Shown in pieces: positions 40,623 to 49,754 of a stretch of 64,000 bases of DNA; within the stretch, counting starts at the first letter, position 1, and every line of letters starts with the position of its first letter. The notes under the pieces are model-generated. The model did not search any database, was not told where the DNA came from, and saw only the letters and a program-made list of their open reading frames with translations. The stretch is from an uncultured Desulfobacter sp. (GTDB lineage: Bacteria > Desulfobacterota > Desulfobacteria > Desulfobacterales > Desulfobacteraceae): the NCBI RefSeq assembly GCF_963665355.1, contig NZ_OY762229.1:682001-746000 (forward strand), in the 5' to 3' direction. The position numbers were made by a program, and so were the translations under genes.

Positions 40623-42151
40623 TACCGGCGAAACACATCTCCATTCATTTAAGGAAAGTAAAATTACTGATCAGCCTGGTCGTGGCCGCGGCAGCCGTCG
40701 GCCTGGCGGCCCCTGCCCCCAAAGCCCTGGCAGCTGATATGCGCAAGTCCTATGCGGATCTTGAACAAAAACGGGAAGCCATGGCTGCTGAAGCGGCAAA
40801 AGAACTGGCAGCCGCCAGGGCCGAGGCCCGGGAAGAGGCCCAGTCCATAAAAAATGATAAAGAGGCCCTTGTCTCGGCCATTGCAGCCCTGAAAGCCCGG
40901 AACGGCGTTCTTCAGGCCGCCAATGAAACCCTCAAGGAAAAAACGGATGCCCTGGCCAAGGAACAGGCCGAATTGCAGAGCACCCTTGAAGAGTCCAGAA
41001 TGGTAAACAAGGAACTGGCAGGCTTTGTGAGAACAGGGGCCAAGGATCTCAACAGCCTTCTGGTTCAAAGCCCCCAAAGCGCCTTTGACAAAAACCGGAA
41101 CAGTTTTCTTGGACCCGTCATCAACCAGGAGCGGTTCTGGTCCATGGACGACATCCGCGGGATGTCCGATATCCTGTTTGACGAAATCCTGGCGTCGGGG
41201 GAGGTCTGCCTGCGCCGGGGCATGGTGGTGGACCGCCAGGGAAAGGACAGAACCGCCCGGATTTTGAGCATCGGCAATTTCACCTCCCTTTACGTACTCA
41301 ATGATGATGCAGGCCGCAAATCGGAAACCGGTTTTCTGCTCTATTCGGATCAAAGCAGCCGGTTCTTTGCCCTGTCCAGACTGCCCTCAACGAAACTTGC
41401 GGACCAGATTGATGACTATATTGCAGGTCAAAGCGACTGTGTGCCTGTGGATATCTCCAAAGGCGGGGCTCTCAGGCGGTTTACCCACGAGTTGAACCTG
41501 ATGGATCAGATACCCAAAGGCGGCCCCCTTGTCTGGCCCATCCTCGCTCTATTGGCAGTAGCCGTTTTTATCCTGCTGGAGCGTGGGGTTTTCTTTTTCC
41601 GGCATCAGATCCGCATTGAGCCGTTTATGGCGAAACTTTCGCCTTTACTTGAATCCGGAAACTTCCAGGCCTGCCGGGATCTGCTGCAAGGCAACAAAAA
41701 CGGATTCATACCCCGGGTTCTGCTTAAAGCCCTGCCTGCCCGGGAGCAGAGCCGCATTGATATGGAAAATATACTCCAGGAAGCGATCCTGGCGGAAATC
41801 CCTGCCATTGAACGATTTCTCTCCACCCTGGGCATGCTGGCCGCCATTGCACCGCTCATGGGACTTCTGGGAACGGTGACCGGCATGATCAACACCTTCC
41901 ATGTGATCACCTATTACGGGGCCGGAGACCCCAGAATGATGTCCGGCGGCATCTCCGAGGCCCTTGTCACCACCATGCTCGGATTGACCGTGGCCATTCC
42001 CATCATGCTGTTCCACACCCTTCTGGCCCGGCAGGTGGAGACCCAGATCAGCACCATGGAGGAAAAAGCCGTGGCCTTTGTCAACATGGTGTTCAAGGCA
42101 AGGAACGGCTGCCGGTCCGCCGCCATGGACGATCAAAAAAGCCGGGATTAA
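40619..42151 (+). CDS. TtpC-like MotA/TolQ/ExbB protein with N-terminal periplasmic coiled coil
   Basis: 510 residues, clearly longer than ordinary ExbB. A signal-like first helix, a coiled-coil periplasmic region at about 40-130, a central domain, then membrane segments and the conserved MotA/TolQ/ExbB core at about 300-490 (IERFLSTLGMLAAIAPLMGL and TVTGMINTFHVI). TtpC-type proteins act with ExbB, ExbD and TonB in the TonB2 system described in Vibrio. Gap to the next ExbB is 12 bases. Confidence 0.88.
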   Translation: MIPAKHISIHLRKVKLLISLVVAAAAVGLAAPAPKALAADMRKSYADLEQKREAMAAEAAKELAAARAEAREEAQSIKNDKEALVSAIAALKARNGVLQAANETLKEKTDALAKEQAELQSTLEESRMVNKELAGFVRTGAKDLNSLLVQSPQSAFDKNRNSFLGPVINQERFWSMDDIRGMSDILFDEILASGEVCLRRGMVVDRQGKDRTARILSIGNFTSLYVLNDDAGRKSETGFLLYSDQSSRFFALSRLPSTKLADQIDDYIAGQSDCVPVDISKGGALRRFTHELNLMDQIPKGGPLVWPILALLAVAVFILLERGVFFFRHQIRIEPFMAKLSPLLESGNFQACRDLLQGNKNGFIPRVLLKALPAREQSRIDMENILQEAILAEIPAIERFLSTLGMLAAIAPLMGLLGTVTGMINTFHVITYYGAGDPRMMSGGISEALVTTMLGLTVAIPIMLFHTLLARQVETQISTMEEKAVAFVNMVFKARNGCRSAAMDDQKSRD

Positions 42152-42163
42152 GGAGCTGGCCGC

Positions 42164-42787
42164 ATGGACGAGCTTTTCTACCAGATGACCGCTTATATCC
42201 GTTCCGGCGGGGTGGTGATGGGGCCCATTTTGTGCGTCTCCCTTGTGATGTGGGTACTGATCTTCAACCGCCTGTTTTTTCTCCACCGCCTCTATGTGAA
42301 AAACATGCCCAGGGCCATGGCCGGGGAACTGGTCAGAGGAAACCTGTGGCCCGAAACAAAATATAAGGGTGCCAATGCCTTCCTGGTCCGGGCGTTTCTA
42401 TCCCGGCGCAGCCCGGTATCCGACCCGGAACTTGACGAGCGGATTCTTGATGAAACGGTTATGGCCTTGACCGCCTCTTTGGACCGGTACCTGGCCCTGA
42501 TCGGCGTGCTCTCTGCAGTGGCCCCCCTCATGGGTCTTCTGGGCACGGTGGTGGGCATGATGGAGACCTTTGATGTGATCACGGTCTTCGGCACGGGCAA
42601 TGTCCGGGCCATGGCATCGGGGATCTCCGTGGCCCTTGTGACCACCCAGACGGGCCTTATGATCTCCATTCCCGGACTTTACATGAGCGGGTGGCTGAAC
42701 AGGCGGGCCTCCAATCTGAAACACCGCATCGCCTCCACAGCCATGTATCTTAAACCCTTTATCCGCAACAGGAGTGTGTCATGCTGA
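42164..42787 (+). CDS. exbB: ExbB/TolQ proton-channel protein
   Basis: 207 residues, ATG after AAGGAG. Three membrane segments and the ExbB core (LSAVAPLMGLLGTVVGMMET). It forms the inner-membrane proton channel with ExbD. It overlaps exbD by seven bases. The preceding TtpC-like gene carries the same core, so the complex has two ExbB-type subunits. Confidence 0.92.
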   Translation: MDELFYQMTAYIRSGGVVMGPILCVSLVMWVLIFNRLFFLHRLYVKNMPRAMAGELVRGNLWPETKYKGANAFLVRAFLSRRSPVSDPELDERILDETVMALTASLDRYLALIGVLSAVAPLMGLLGTVVGMMETFDVITVFGTGNVRAMASGISVALVTTQTGLMISIPGLYMSGWLNRRASNLKHRIASTAMYLKPFIRNRSVSC

Positions 42788-43200
42788 ATATATCCGCGTC
42801 CAGGCGGGCCGCAAAAAAGAGCCTTGAACTCAATATCGCGCCTTTGATCGATATGGTGTTCATCCTTCTGATCTTTTTTCTGGTCACCACCTCCTTTGTC
42901 AAGGAGACCGGCGTGGACATCTCCCGGCCCACGGCCAGTACGGCTGTAGCCAAAACCAAATCCACCATTCTCATCGGCATCACCCAAGACAATACCATTC
43001 ATCTTGACCGCAGGGAAATCGATATCCGGGCCGTGCGCTCGGGTGTTGAGCGGGCCATGGCGGAAAATCCCGAAGCCTGCGTGGTGATTGTGGCGGACAA
43101 GGAGAGCAAAACCGGTATAGTGATCTCGGTCATGGATGCCTGCAAACTGGCCGGGGCGGAAAACGTGGCCATTGCCGCAAGCCGGCCGGAGGGTGAATAA
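42781..43200 (+). CDS. exbD: ExbD/TolR biopolymer transport protein
   Basis: 139 residues. A short cytoplasmic tail, one membrane helix (about 17-37, IAPLIDMVFILLIFFLV with the conserved Asp), then the periplasmic domain. It pairs with ExbB to convert proton-motive force. The last 120 or so bases are near-identical to the partial copy at the left edge of the window. Ends directly before tonB. Confidence 0.94.
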   Translation: MLNISASRRAAKKSLELNIAPLIDMVFILLIFFLVTTSFVKETGVDISRPTASTAVAKTKSTILIGITQDNTIHLDRREIDIRAVRSGVERAMAENPEACVVIVADKESKTGIVISVMDACKLAGAENVAIAASRPEGE

Positions 43201-43920
43201 ATGGCAAATACTGTTCAGATGACTTCCCGGGAAACATCCCGTACATCGTATTCAGGCATAATTCTGGTCTGGATCTCGGTCATAGCCCTGGCTTCAGGGC
43301 TTAATCTGTTTATCTTCGGAATATTGCCGGCCCTGATCCAAAGCATTCCCCATGCACCGGATGATACAAAGCTCATCCAGGCCATCCAGGTTGTCCGGAT
43401 CAAGCGTCCGGAGACGCCGCCACGCAAAAAAGAGCCGCCCAAACCCCATGAACAGCCCAGGGAAATGGTGTCAGCCGCCAAAATTGTGCAGAAACAAATT
43501 CAAAAACCCACCATTGACAGGCCGAATCTGTCTGTGGCGTTAAATCCCAATTTGCCAGAGCTGCCTAACAGTATTGCTTTGGGCCAGTTAGCAAATTTTA
43601 CCATGAAAACACAGATGCCCCCGGGTCTGTTTTCCACGTCACAGCTTGATTATCCTTTGCAGACGCTGGTGCGTTTACCTGCCTCCTATCCCATGCGGGC
43701 CAGAAGACTTGGCATCGAAGGCTGGGTCAAAGTGGAATTTGTTGTCACAAGAGAAGGCCTGGTAAGGGATATAAAGGTGGTGGGAGCCCAGCCCAAGGGT
43801 GTGTTTGAATCCAGTGTAACCCAATCCGTATCCCAGTACCGGTTCAAGCCGGGAACCGTGGACGGAAACACCGTTGAGGTGCGTGTCGTGACCACCATCC
43901 GGTTTAAAATGGAGGCGTGA
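43201..43920 (+). CDS. tonB: TonB family energy-transducing protein (copy 2)
   Basis: 239 residues with anchor at about 22-44, Pro/Lys-rich linker and C-terminal TonB domain. Compared with copy 1 the linker is identical, but the membrane anchor differs and four residues are missing, mainly in the N-terminal region. It starts at the base after the exbD stop and overlaps the TPR gene by one base. It should energise the receptor at 35140 and perhaps others. Confidence 0.94.
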   Translation: MANTVQMTSRETSRTSYSGIILVWISVIALASGLNLFIFGILPALIQSIPHAPDDTKLIQAIQVVRIKRPETPPRKKEPPKPHEQPREMVSAAKIVQKQIQKPTIDRPNLSVALNPNLPELPNSIALGQLANFTMKTQMPPGLFSTSQLDYPLQTLVRLPASYPMRARRLGIEGWVKVEFVVTREGLVRDIKVVGAQPKGVFESSVTQSVSQYRFKPGTVDGNTVEVRVVTTIRFKMEA

Positions 43921-45302
43921 TGACCAGATTATTGCGGGCTTGTCTTGTGTCAATTTTATTGGTTTTTTCTGAGAATGCACCTTTGTGGGCCGGCCAGAAT
44001 GAAGATCCGCTTCCGTTTGCCGCTGGAATCTGTGCAAACAAAATTGTGGGGCTCATGGAAAAGAAAAGCTATGCCGATGCTGTCCGGCACATTGAAGCCT
44101 TCCAGGCCAAGGCAGAAACCGTTGAGCCTGATACGGCAGACAAAAAGGGCTACACCCACTATTACCTGGATTTTCTTCTGGGCAACTGCTGCATGATGAT
44201 GGAAAAACAAGGGATCGGCTATGTGAAAAAAGCAGCGTCGGCCTATGAACAGGCCGTTAAAAAATATGACGGGTTTTACCAGGCATGGGTGAACCTGGGC
44301 CAGTGCCGGTATACCCTTAAACAGATGGATAAAGCTGCCCTGTCCTTTATCCGGGCCTATGATACTGCCCCGGAAAAAAAGGGAGTATACCTTTATCAGG
44401 CAGCGGCATCTTATTATTTTAACGCCGATTATCAGAACGCCTTTGATACCTTTAACAGGCTGCAGAAAAACCATCCTGCCGAAGTGACCCTTGACAGAAC
44501 AGAGGTGCTGGTCAACATTCTTTTTTCTTTGAAAAAAAACCGGCAGGCCCTGCCCTATCTTAAAGAACTGGCTGAAAAATCCACGATAGAGAAAAAAAAG
44601 ACATGGCAGGAGGTGCTGCTGTACCAGTACATGGAACTTGGCATGGATAAACAGGCCCTGGACTATGCCTGCACACTGACCTGTCAGGAACCCGAAGAAC
44701 CTAAGTGGTGGCGGGCCTTAGCACATATCCATCTTGATAAAAACCGCCTTGAAAAAGGGCTTGAGGCGTTCATGGTTTACAGTTTCACCACGCCCTTGTC
44801 CGCATCCGAAACCAAACTTCTGGCTGATCTGTACGCCGGGTGCAATATTCCCCTGGAAGCGGCCAGGGTGTATGAAGCATGGCTGGAAAAGATTCAGAAA
44901 GACCCGACAGATCCAACCGATGTCAAAGGAAAAAAAATGACAGACCGCTTCCTTGCCATAGCCCAGGCCTACCTGCAGGGCAGGGATTACGAGACAGCCC
45001 TCAAGTGGGCAGACACAGGCCTTTCCCAGGGATGTGATGCAAGGCTTTTAGCCTTTAAGGCGGACCTGCTGTTCCGGGGGAAAAAATACAAACCAGCATA
45101 TAGCGCATACAAGGAGCTGGCCGATCGCGGCAATTCCCCGGGCCGGTCCTGGCTCATGGCCGGATATGCAGCCCTGAGCAGCGAGAATCCGGAACAGGCA
45201 AAACAGGCTTTTTCCCGGGCCTGTAAATATCCCAAGGAAAAGCCGACAGCCCTGGTTGTCCTCAAACAAATTCAGGTAAGGCAGGCAGAAGAAGAACTTT
45301 AA
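43920..45302 (+). CDS. Secreted TPR-repeat protein of a TonB2-type system (copy 2)
   Basis: 460 residues from the ATG at 43920 overlapping the tonB stop. Signal peptide, then TPR helices throughout; close paralogue of 854-2236 with substitutions spread along the length. It is the last gene of the operon that starts at 31339. No terminator hairpin was recognised after it. Confidence 0.86.
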   Translation: MTRLLRACLVSILLVFSENAPLWAGQNEDPLPFAAGICANKIVGLMEKKSYADAVRHIEAFQAKAETVEPDTADKKGYTHYYLDFLLGNCCMMMEKQGIGYVKKAASAYEQAVKKYDGFYQAWVNLGQCRYTLKQMDKAALSFIRAYDTAPEKKGVYLYQAAASYYFNADYQNAFDTFNRLQKNHPAEVTLDRTEVLVNILFSLKKNRQALPYLKELAEKSTIEKKKTWQEVLLYQYMELGMDKQALDYACTLTCQEPEEPKWWRALAHIHLDKNRLEKGLEAFMVYSFTTPLSASETKLLADLYAGCNIPLEAARVYEAWLEKIQKDPTDPTDVKGKKMTDRFLAIAQAYLQGRDYETALKWADTGLSQGCDARLLAFKADLLFRGKKYKPAYSAYKELADRGNSPGRSWLMAGYAALSSENPEQAKQAFSRACKYPKEKPTALVVLKQIQVRQAEEEL

Positions 45303-45474
45303 GGGATTGGTACAACATATTGGACTGGATAATTTCAGAAGAAATATTCGACCATGCCATAAATGATTTTTCTTACCGTTCAAAGCTAAAGTGAACAAAA
45401 ACGTTTCCGATAACATTCAAAGAGCAGTATTGATCGACCATTTTCCAAATCTTTTTCTACAGAAAGGAAAGGGT

Positions 45475-46062
45475 ATGAGCCTATCTATTAACCAATCCAA
45501 TACCATGCCGTCCATTGGTCCCACACTTGTCACAGCAGATGACATCGCACAAATGGTGCCGGAGGGATACTTTGCGACCCGGCAACTTGCCAGTGTAACC
45601 ACAAACGAAACTACTGTTGAAGTGACCACAACCAAGGGAGATCAGGTAACCTTGACCCGGAGCTCTTCCCTGATTAATTACACATATCTGAGACCTGAAG
45701 GCATGGATGTCCCGGAGCTAATTGATGCCCAGGTTTTAAGTGAAAACGTGTCCATAGAGATCCAAGGAGAACTGAGCCAGGAAGAGCAGGATGATATTGC
45801 AGCCCTTCAAAAAGACCTGGTCCATTCCATTGCCAACAATTCAGAAACGAACAACACGTCCCAACCACGGCTTTCCGACTATGAGACTTTAAGCCGCCTC
45901 TCCCTTAATGCCCAGGTAGAAAAAATCAAAGCAAGCGCCAGGGAAATGACCATTGTACCAGAATCTGGCAACACGGCCCGAAACGTAAAACAGGCCGATG
46001 GCTTCCTTGTAAATTCGTTCCAGACCATCGCTGCCGCCACGTACCTTTCCCTAATTGTATAA
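45475..46062 (+). CDS. Hypothetical protein
   Basis: 195 residues, ATG at 45475 with AAAGGAAAGG upstream; the open frame extends further but lacks a better start. Thr/Ser-rich N-terminal half, then a charged helical part (LSQEEQDDIAALQKDLVH) and a short hydrophobic C-terminus. No signal peptide. Not recognised. It lies 172 bases after the TonB operon and converges on the TetR gene. Confidence 0.6.
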   Translation: MSLSINQSNTMPSIGPTLVTADDIAQMVPEGYFATRQLASVTTNETTVEVTTTKGDQVTLTRSSSLINYTYLRPEGMDVPELIDAQVLSENVSIEIQGELSQEEQDDIAALQKDLVHSIANNSETNNTSQPRLSDYETLSRLSLNAQVEKIKASAREMTIVPESGNTARNVKQADGFLVNSFQTIAAATYLSLIV

Positions 46063-46206
46063 TAACTTCTTGTTCGAAATTATAATCTGCTCAATCGGCA
46101 TGCTTATTACGGAAAATTCAGATTTATGGATGGCGTGGCTATGTTGGCGACCCTTCCCGGGCAACCGGATCACGACGCGGGTTTTGCGCGTTTTTATGGG
46201 GATACG

Positions 46207-46932
46207 CTAGCTGTCCAGCTTGCCGATCAAACGATTCATATTTTTAAGATTGACCTTTAATTCTGATATAATCGTCTGTTTTTCTTCATCTTTTTGATTT
46301 GAAGCGTTGAGGGTATCCCGATGGTGAGATTTCAACAACCCGCCCTCTATCAGACCTGTGAACTGCTCAATAATCTCATCCGCTGAAAAAGTGCTGTTTT
46401 CAGGCGAATACCACCGGTATAACCAATTACACATGCCAATGACGGCATTGGCGTACAGCTTGGAATTGACTTTCCGAAAGTATCCTTGAGTTATACCATC
46501 TTCGATAATGGAGGTGACAACTTTGGTAAATTTTAGTTTTTCTTTATGGATTTTGTCAAAATCTGTTTTGGGCAATTGATTCTCTTCACTGAAAAATACC
46601 GTGAACATGGTTAAATTCTGAATAACGACGGTCTTGAGATGCCGGTGAATAAAGAGCCTCATTTTTTCAGGAGGAGATAGATCCATTTCATTGATTTCAT
46701 AAATCGTATCAAAAAAGCTCTCCAGCGCTTGAAGATAAATCTCGGACAAGACCTCTTCCTTTGAAGAGACATAGTGATAAAGTGCCGGTTTGGTCACTCC
46801 CAGCGCTTTGGCAACGTCATCAAGGGTTGCCGATCGATATCCTTTTTGGTGAAACAGTTTGGCGGCAGTCTCTATGATCACCTGTTTTCGAAGGCTTTTA
46901 TCAAGACCTTTGAAACGCTTTTGTTTATTCAT
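46207..46932 (-). CDS. TetR family transcriptional regulator
   Basis: 241 residues from the ATG at 46932, just before the helix-turn-helix (TLDDVAKALGVTKPALYHYVSSKEEVLSE); an upstream ATG at 47016 in the same frame is possible, and neither has a good binding site. The C-terminal half is the helical ligand domain. It is divergent from the reductase at 47278, with an inverted repeat in the shared region at 47209-47222 as the likely operator. Confidence 0.87.
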   Translation of the reverse strand: MNKQKRFKGLDKSLRKQVIIETAAKLFHQKGYRSATLDDVAKALGVTKPALYHYVSSKEEVLSEIYLQALESFFDTIYEINEMDLSPPEKMRLFIHRHLKTVVIQNLTMFTVFFSEENQLPKTDFDKIHKEKLKFTKVVTSIIEDGITQGYFRKVNSKLYANAVIGMCNWLYRWYSPENSTFSADEIIEQFTGLIEGGLLKSHHRDTLNASNQKDEEKQTIISELKVNLKNMNRLIGKLDS

Positions 46933-47208
46933 TTTTATTAATGGTGTGTTCACAATTTGAATCCTGAGACATCCTTTAATTTGGCGCGTCAATTGATCCG
47001 AACAGTCAACGGTCAATTATTCCAACGTCTTGCTTGACGGCTTTTTTTTAACTCATTATTAACATAATTGCATTTGCGGGCAAAGTTTAATTGCTGTTTC
47101 CAACGCCATCTGATGCCTGATAAACCGGAACGATTTTGCGGAACTGTTTGAGGGTTTTTAAATTCGTTTTCTTTTAAAAAATATGGTTGACTTGTCGGTA
47201 GAAAAAAA

Positions 47209-47222
47209 TTACCTACGGGTAA
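47209..47222. promoter_or_regulatory. TetR operator candidate
   Basis: TTACC and GGTAA (47209-47222, TTACCTACGGGTAA) are exact inverted arms with a 4-base spacer. They cover the -35 region of the reductase promoter. Confidence 0.4.
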
Positions 47223-47235
47223 AATATTTGTTGGG

Positions 47236-47244
47236 TGCTATAAT
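47236..47244 (+). promoter_or_regulatory. Extended -10 promoter of the reductase gene
   Basis: TGCTATAAT is a TG-n extended -10 with a perfect TATAAT at 47239-47244; the -35 is poor and overlaps the inverted repeat. Start site near 47251, with a leader of about 27 bases containing AAAGGAG. Confidence 0.5.
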
Positions 47245-47277
47245 TTTGACCTTAAAACGGGAAAGGAGTTTCAACCG

Positions 47278-49203
47278 ATGCTATCCCATCTATTCCAGCC
47301 TATTCAAATTGGAAATATGACCATAAAAAACAGACTGCTCATGTCTGCCATGAGTATCAATTTCGGAGTCGATGAAAACTGTCATGTAACGGATCAACTC
47401 ATCGAATATTTTGTGGAACGGGCAAAAGGCGGTGTCGGAATGATGCTGGTAGGGGGGGGAGGTGTTCATCCGAGCGGTCAGGAGCTACCTGATCTGCCTG
47501 AAATTTATACCGATTCCTGTATTCCCTCTTTGAAAAAGATGGTGGAGAGAATCAAGCCCTATGATGTGAAATTCGGAGTTCAGCTGATGCATGGCGGGCG
47601 TCAATCCTATCTGCCGGAAAAAGTGGCCCCTTCGGCCATTCCTGCCCCTGCGGTGGTTAAGGGAGAGGTTCGTGCACTTGGCATTGAAGAGATTCATGAA
47701 CTGGCAGTCTGTTTTGGAGAATCGGCCCGGCGCTGCCGGGAAGCGGGATTTGATTTCATTGAAATCCACGCTGCCCATGGGTATCTCATCAACCAGTTTT
47801 TCGCTCCCAACTCAAATATCCGGACGGATGAGTATGGCGGATCATTTGAAAACCGAACCCGTTTTCTGTTTGAGATTCTGGATGAGATTAAAAAAAGGGC
47901 CGGCGATGATTTTCCCATTGGCGTTCGCATTAACGGCAATGATTACATTGAAAACGGTTGGGAACTGAAAGACACCCTTAAGCTGGCCCCGGAAATTGAA
48001 AAGGCGGGGACGGCATACCTGCATGTTTCAGGCGGTGTGTACGGTTCCACCGAGTTGACCATCCCATCCATGTATACGCCGCATGGCTGCTTCGTTCACA
48101 TGGCGGAAGCTGTTAAAAAGCGGGTGACGATCCCTGTAATCACCGTGGGACGGATTAAAAAACCGGAGCATGCCAATCAGATCATTGAGGAAGGAAAGGC
48201 AGATATGGTCGCCCTCGGCCGCTCCATAATCGCCGACCCACACTACCCCAATAAAGCCAAAGCGGGTAATTTTTCACAAATCCGGCCTTGTGTGGGATGC
48301 TGCCTTGGTTGCATTCATGCCGTTCTTGCCAAGGAACCGGGGGGATGTGTCGTCAATCCCGATGTGGGCCGGGAGTATAAACTGAGTCAGGACCCTTTGC
48401 CGACGTCAAAGAAAAAAGTTCTAGTGGTGGGAGCCGGGCCTTCCGGAATGGCCGCAGCAAGACTTTTTGCCATTCGCGGTCATGAAACCCGGATTTGCGA
48501 AAAGGAATCAAATAGTGGCGGGCTTCTCCAGCTTGCGGCAAAAGCTCCGGGACGGGGGGAACTTGGTGACATTCTCAATTTTTTCCACGAAGAGCTAAAC
48601 CGCCTGGGAATTGAAATTCAATATAATACGCCCCTGTCCCATGAATTGATCCGGAAGTTATCTCCGGACCTGGTCATCCTTGCCACCGGATCCCTGCCGG
48701 AGATGCCCATGATCAAAGGGCTGTTTCAATCGGACATGGCAGTTGTCACCAATGTGGATCTTCTCAAGGGGAACGAGGCTGCCGGAGACCGGGTCATTGT
48801 CCTCGGGGGGGGGATGACCGGGCTGGTTACAGCCGATTTTCTAGCTGATCAGGGTAAGGAGGTGGTGGTTTTGAACCGTAAAAAGAGTTTTGCCGAGGAG
48901 ATGTCCTCCAATGATCGCTATTATCTTCGGGAACGGCTGAATTTAAACAATGTCGTTCTTTATAAAAATGTCAGTATTCAATCTTTTACATCTAATGGCG
49001 TTGAATTCAAAACCCAAGGAGAGAAGATGGGCTTGGCGGGGTTTGATACCGTGGTGCTCTCTGAAAAACATCAATCCATTCAGGACCTAAAAAAGTTCGA
49101 AAAAGACAGCCGGGCCAGTTTCCATCTCATTGGAGATGCCAAAACACCGCGGCATCTGATGTACTGTATCAGCGAAGCCGAAGAGATCGCCAGATCAATC
49201 TAA
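47278..49203 (+). CDS. NADH:flavin oxidoreductase/2,4-dienoyl-CoA reductase-type enzyme
   Basis: 641 residues. N-terminal old-yellow-enzyme TIM barrel (about 1-340; GVQLMHGGRQS and EIHAAHGYLINQFF), a 4Fe-4S cluster motif CVGCCLGC followed by a distant Cys (about 340-360), then FAD/NAD domains (VLVVGAGPSGMAAARLFA and VIVLGGGMTGLVTADFLA). It reduces activated double bonds such as enoates or bile-acid-like compounds. Divergent TetR control suggests substrate-induced expression. The exact substrate is not predictable. Confidence 0.93.
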   Translation: MLSHLFQPIQIGNMTIKNRLLMSAMSINFGVDENCHVTDQLIEYFVERAKGGVGMMLVGGGGVHPSGQELPDLPEIYTDSCIPSLKKMVERIKPYDVKFGVQLMHGGRQSYLPEKVAPSAIPAPAVVKGEVRALGIEEIHELAVCFGESARRCREAGFDFIEIHAAHGYLINQFFAPNSNIRTDEYGGSFENRTRFLFEILDEIKKRAGDDFPIGVRINGNDYIENGWELKDTLKLAPEIEKAGTAYLHVSGGVYGSTELTIPSMYTPHGCFVHMAEAVKKRVTIPVITVGRIKKPEHANQIIEEGKADMVALGRSIIADPHYPNKAKAGNFSQIRPCVGCCLGCIHAVLAKEPGGCVVNPDVGREYKLSQDPLPTSKKKVLVVGAGPSGMAAARLFAIRGHETRICEKESNSGGLLQLAAKAPGRGELGDILNFFHEELNRLGIEIQYNTPLSHELIRKLSPDLVILATGSLPEMPMIKGLFQSDMAVVTNVDLLKGNEAAGDRVIVLGGGMTGLVTADFLADQGKEVVVLNRKKSFAEEMSSNDRYYLRERLNLNNVVLYKNVSIQSFTSNGVEFKTQGEKMGLAGFDTVVLSEKHQSIQDLKKFEKDSRASFHLIGDAKTPRHLMYCISEAEEIARSI

Positions 49204-49232
49204 AACTGGAAATCCGCAACCCATATCTTCTT

Positions 49233-49336
49233 TTATATGAAAGTCTGTGTAACCTACGCAGATCTTTCAACCTTTGTTGTGGGTCGAAGCCTGACAGATG
49301 ATATGTCTGGCTCGGCCCATGGCCGTTATATGAAAG
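49233..49336 (+). repeat. 11-bp direct repeats flanking an 82-bp segment
   Basis: TTATATGAAAG occurs at 49233-49243 and 49326-49336. The segment between ends with dispersed repeat copy C. This may mark an insertion, or be chance. Confidence 0.4.
49264..49329 (+). repeat. Dispersed intergenic repeat, copy C
   Basis: CTTTCAACCTTTGTTG, then CTGACAGATGATATG and GCCCATGGCCGTTAT match, in order, the element at 56304-56372 read on the opposite strand, and the one at 3043-3090. It sits exactly at the left edge of the PPK2 remnant. Confidence 0.65.
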
Positions 49337-49628
49337 ATCTGATATATCCGAGACGCTCTGGTATATCGTCGAAGGTAATGATAAAAAGCGTGCCCGCCTT
49401 AACTGCATCCATCACCTGCTGGATCAACTTCCCTACGAGGAAGCCCCCTAAGAACCGGTCACCCTGCCGGATCGAAAACACAATCCTGACTATGAGCGCG
49501 CTGCGCGTCCACCAGAACTGTATGTCCCCAAACGATACAGCCTATTGCTTTTGAAGAAAAACAACTGGGCCGGAACAGCCCCTGCCTTTGCCACAACCTG
49601 CACCCCCTTTAAACGAATCGCCTCATAA
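49326..49628 (+). pseudogene. Polyphosphate kinase 2 (PPK2) C-terminal remnant
   Basis: Only the last part of a PPK2-type kinase is readable: WYIVEGNDKKRARLNCIHHL, then LLDQLPYEEAP, a stop codon at 49449, and in the same frame EPVTLPDR, DYERAARPPELYVPKRY. Homology starts abruptly near 49345, just after repeat copy C. The catalytic Walker regions are gone, so it cannot be functional. PPK2 enzymes make or use polyphosphate. Confidence 0.7.
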
Positions 49629-49754
49629 ACCTATCTGATGATTTTCCCACTTGCTTTATTTCAAAGATTTCCTTTCATAAGGCTTTGTGCTAATAAAATT
49701 GAGAGAAAGGCAGCGCTTTAATTTTTATGAAAAATTTAGGAAGACTGATCACAG

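Larger units (their letters stand above)
43079..45352 (+). repeat. Direct repeat copy 2: exbD end-tonB-TPR gene
   Basis: Mirrors 1-2286 in order and orientation. See the mosaic identity described there: the exbD end and the tonB linker block 43374-43533 are the best conserved parts. Here the upstream DUF3450, TtpC-like and ExbB genes are visible, showing what probably precedes copy 1 outside the window. Confidence 0.9.
46933..47277. other. Divergent regulatory region between TetR and reductase genes
   Basis: About 345 bases without a gene. It holds the reductase promoter and a symmetric site. The promoter of the TetR gene itself was not located. Confidence 0.5.

Noticed and set aside
46099-46209. 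Short plus-strand ORF of 36 codons before the TetR gene end
   Set aside because: No ribosome binding site, unusual composition, and several frames are open there at once; probably chance.
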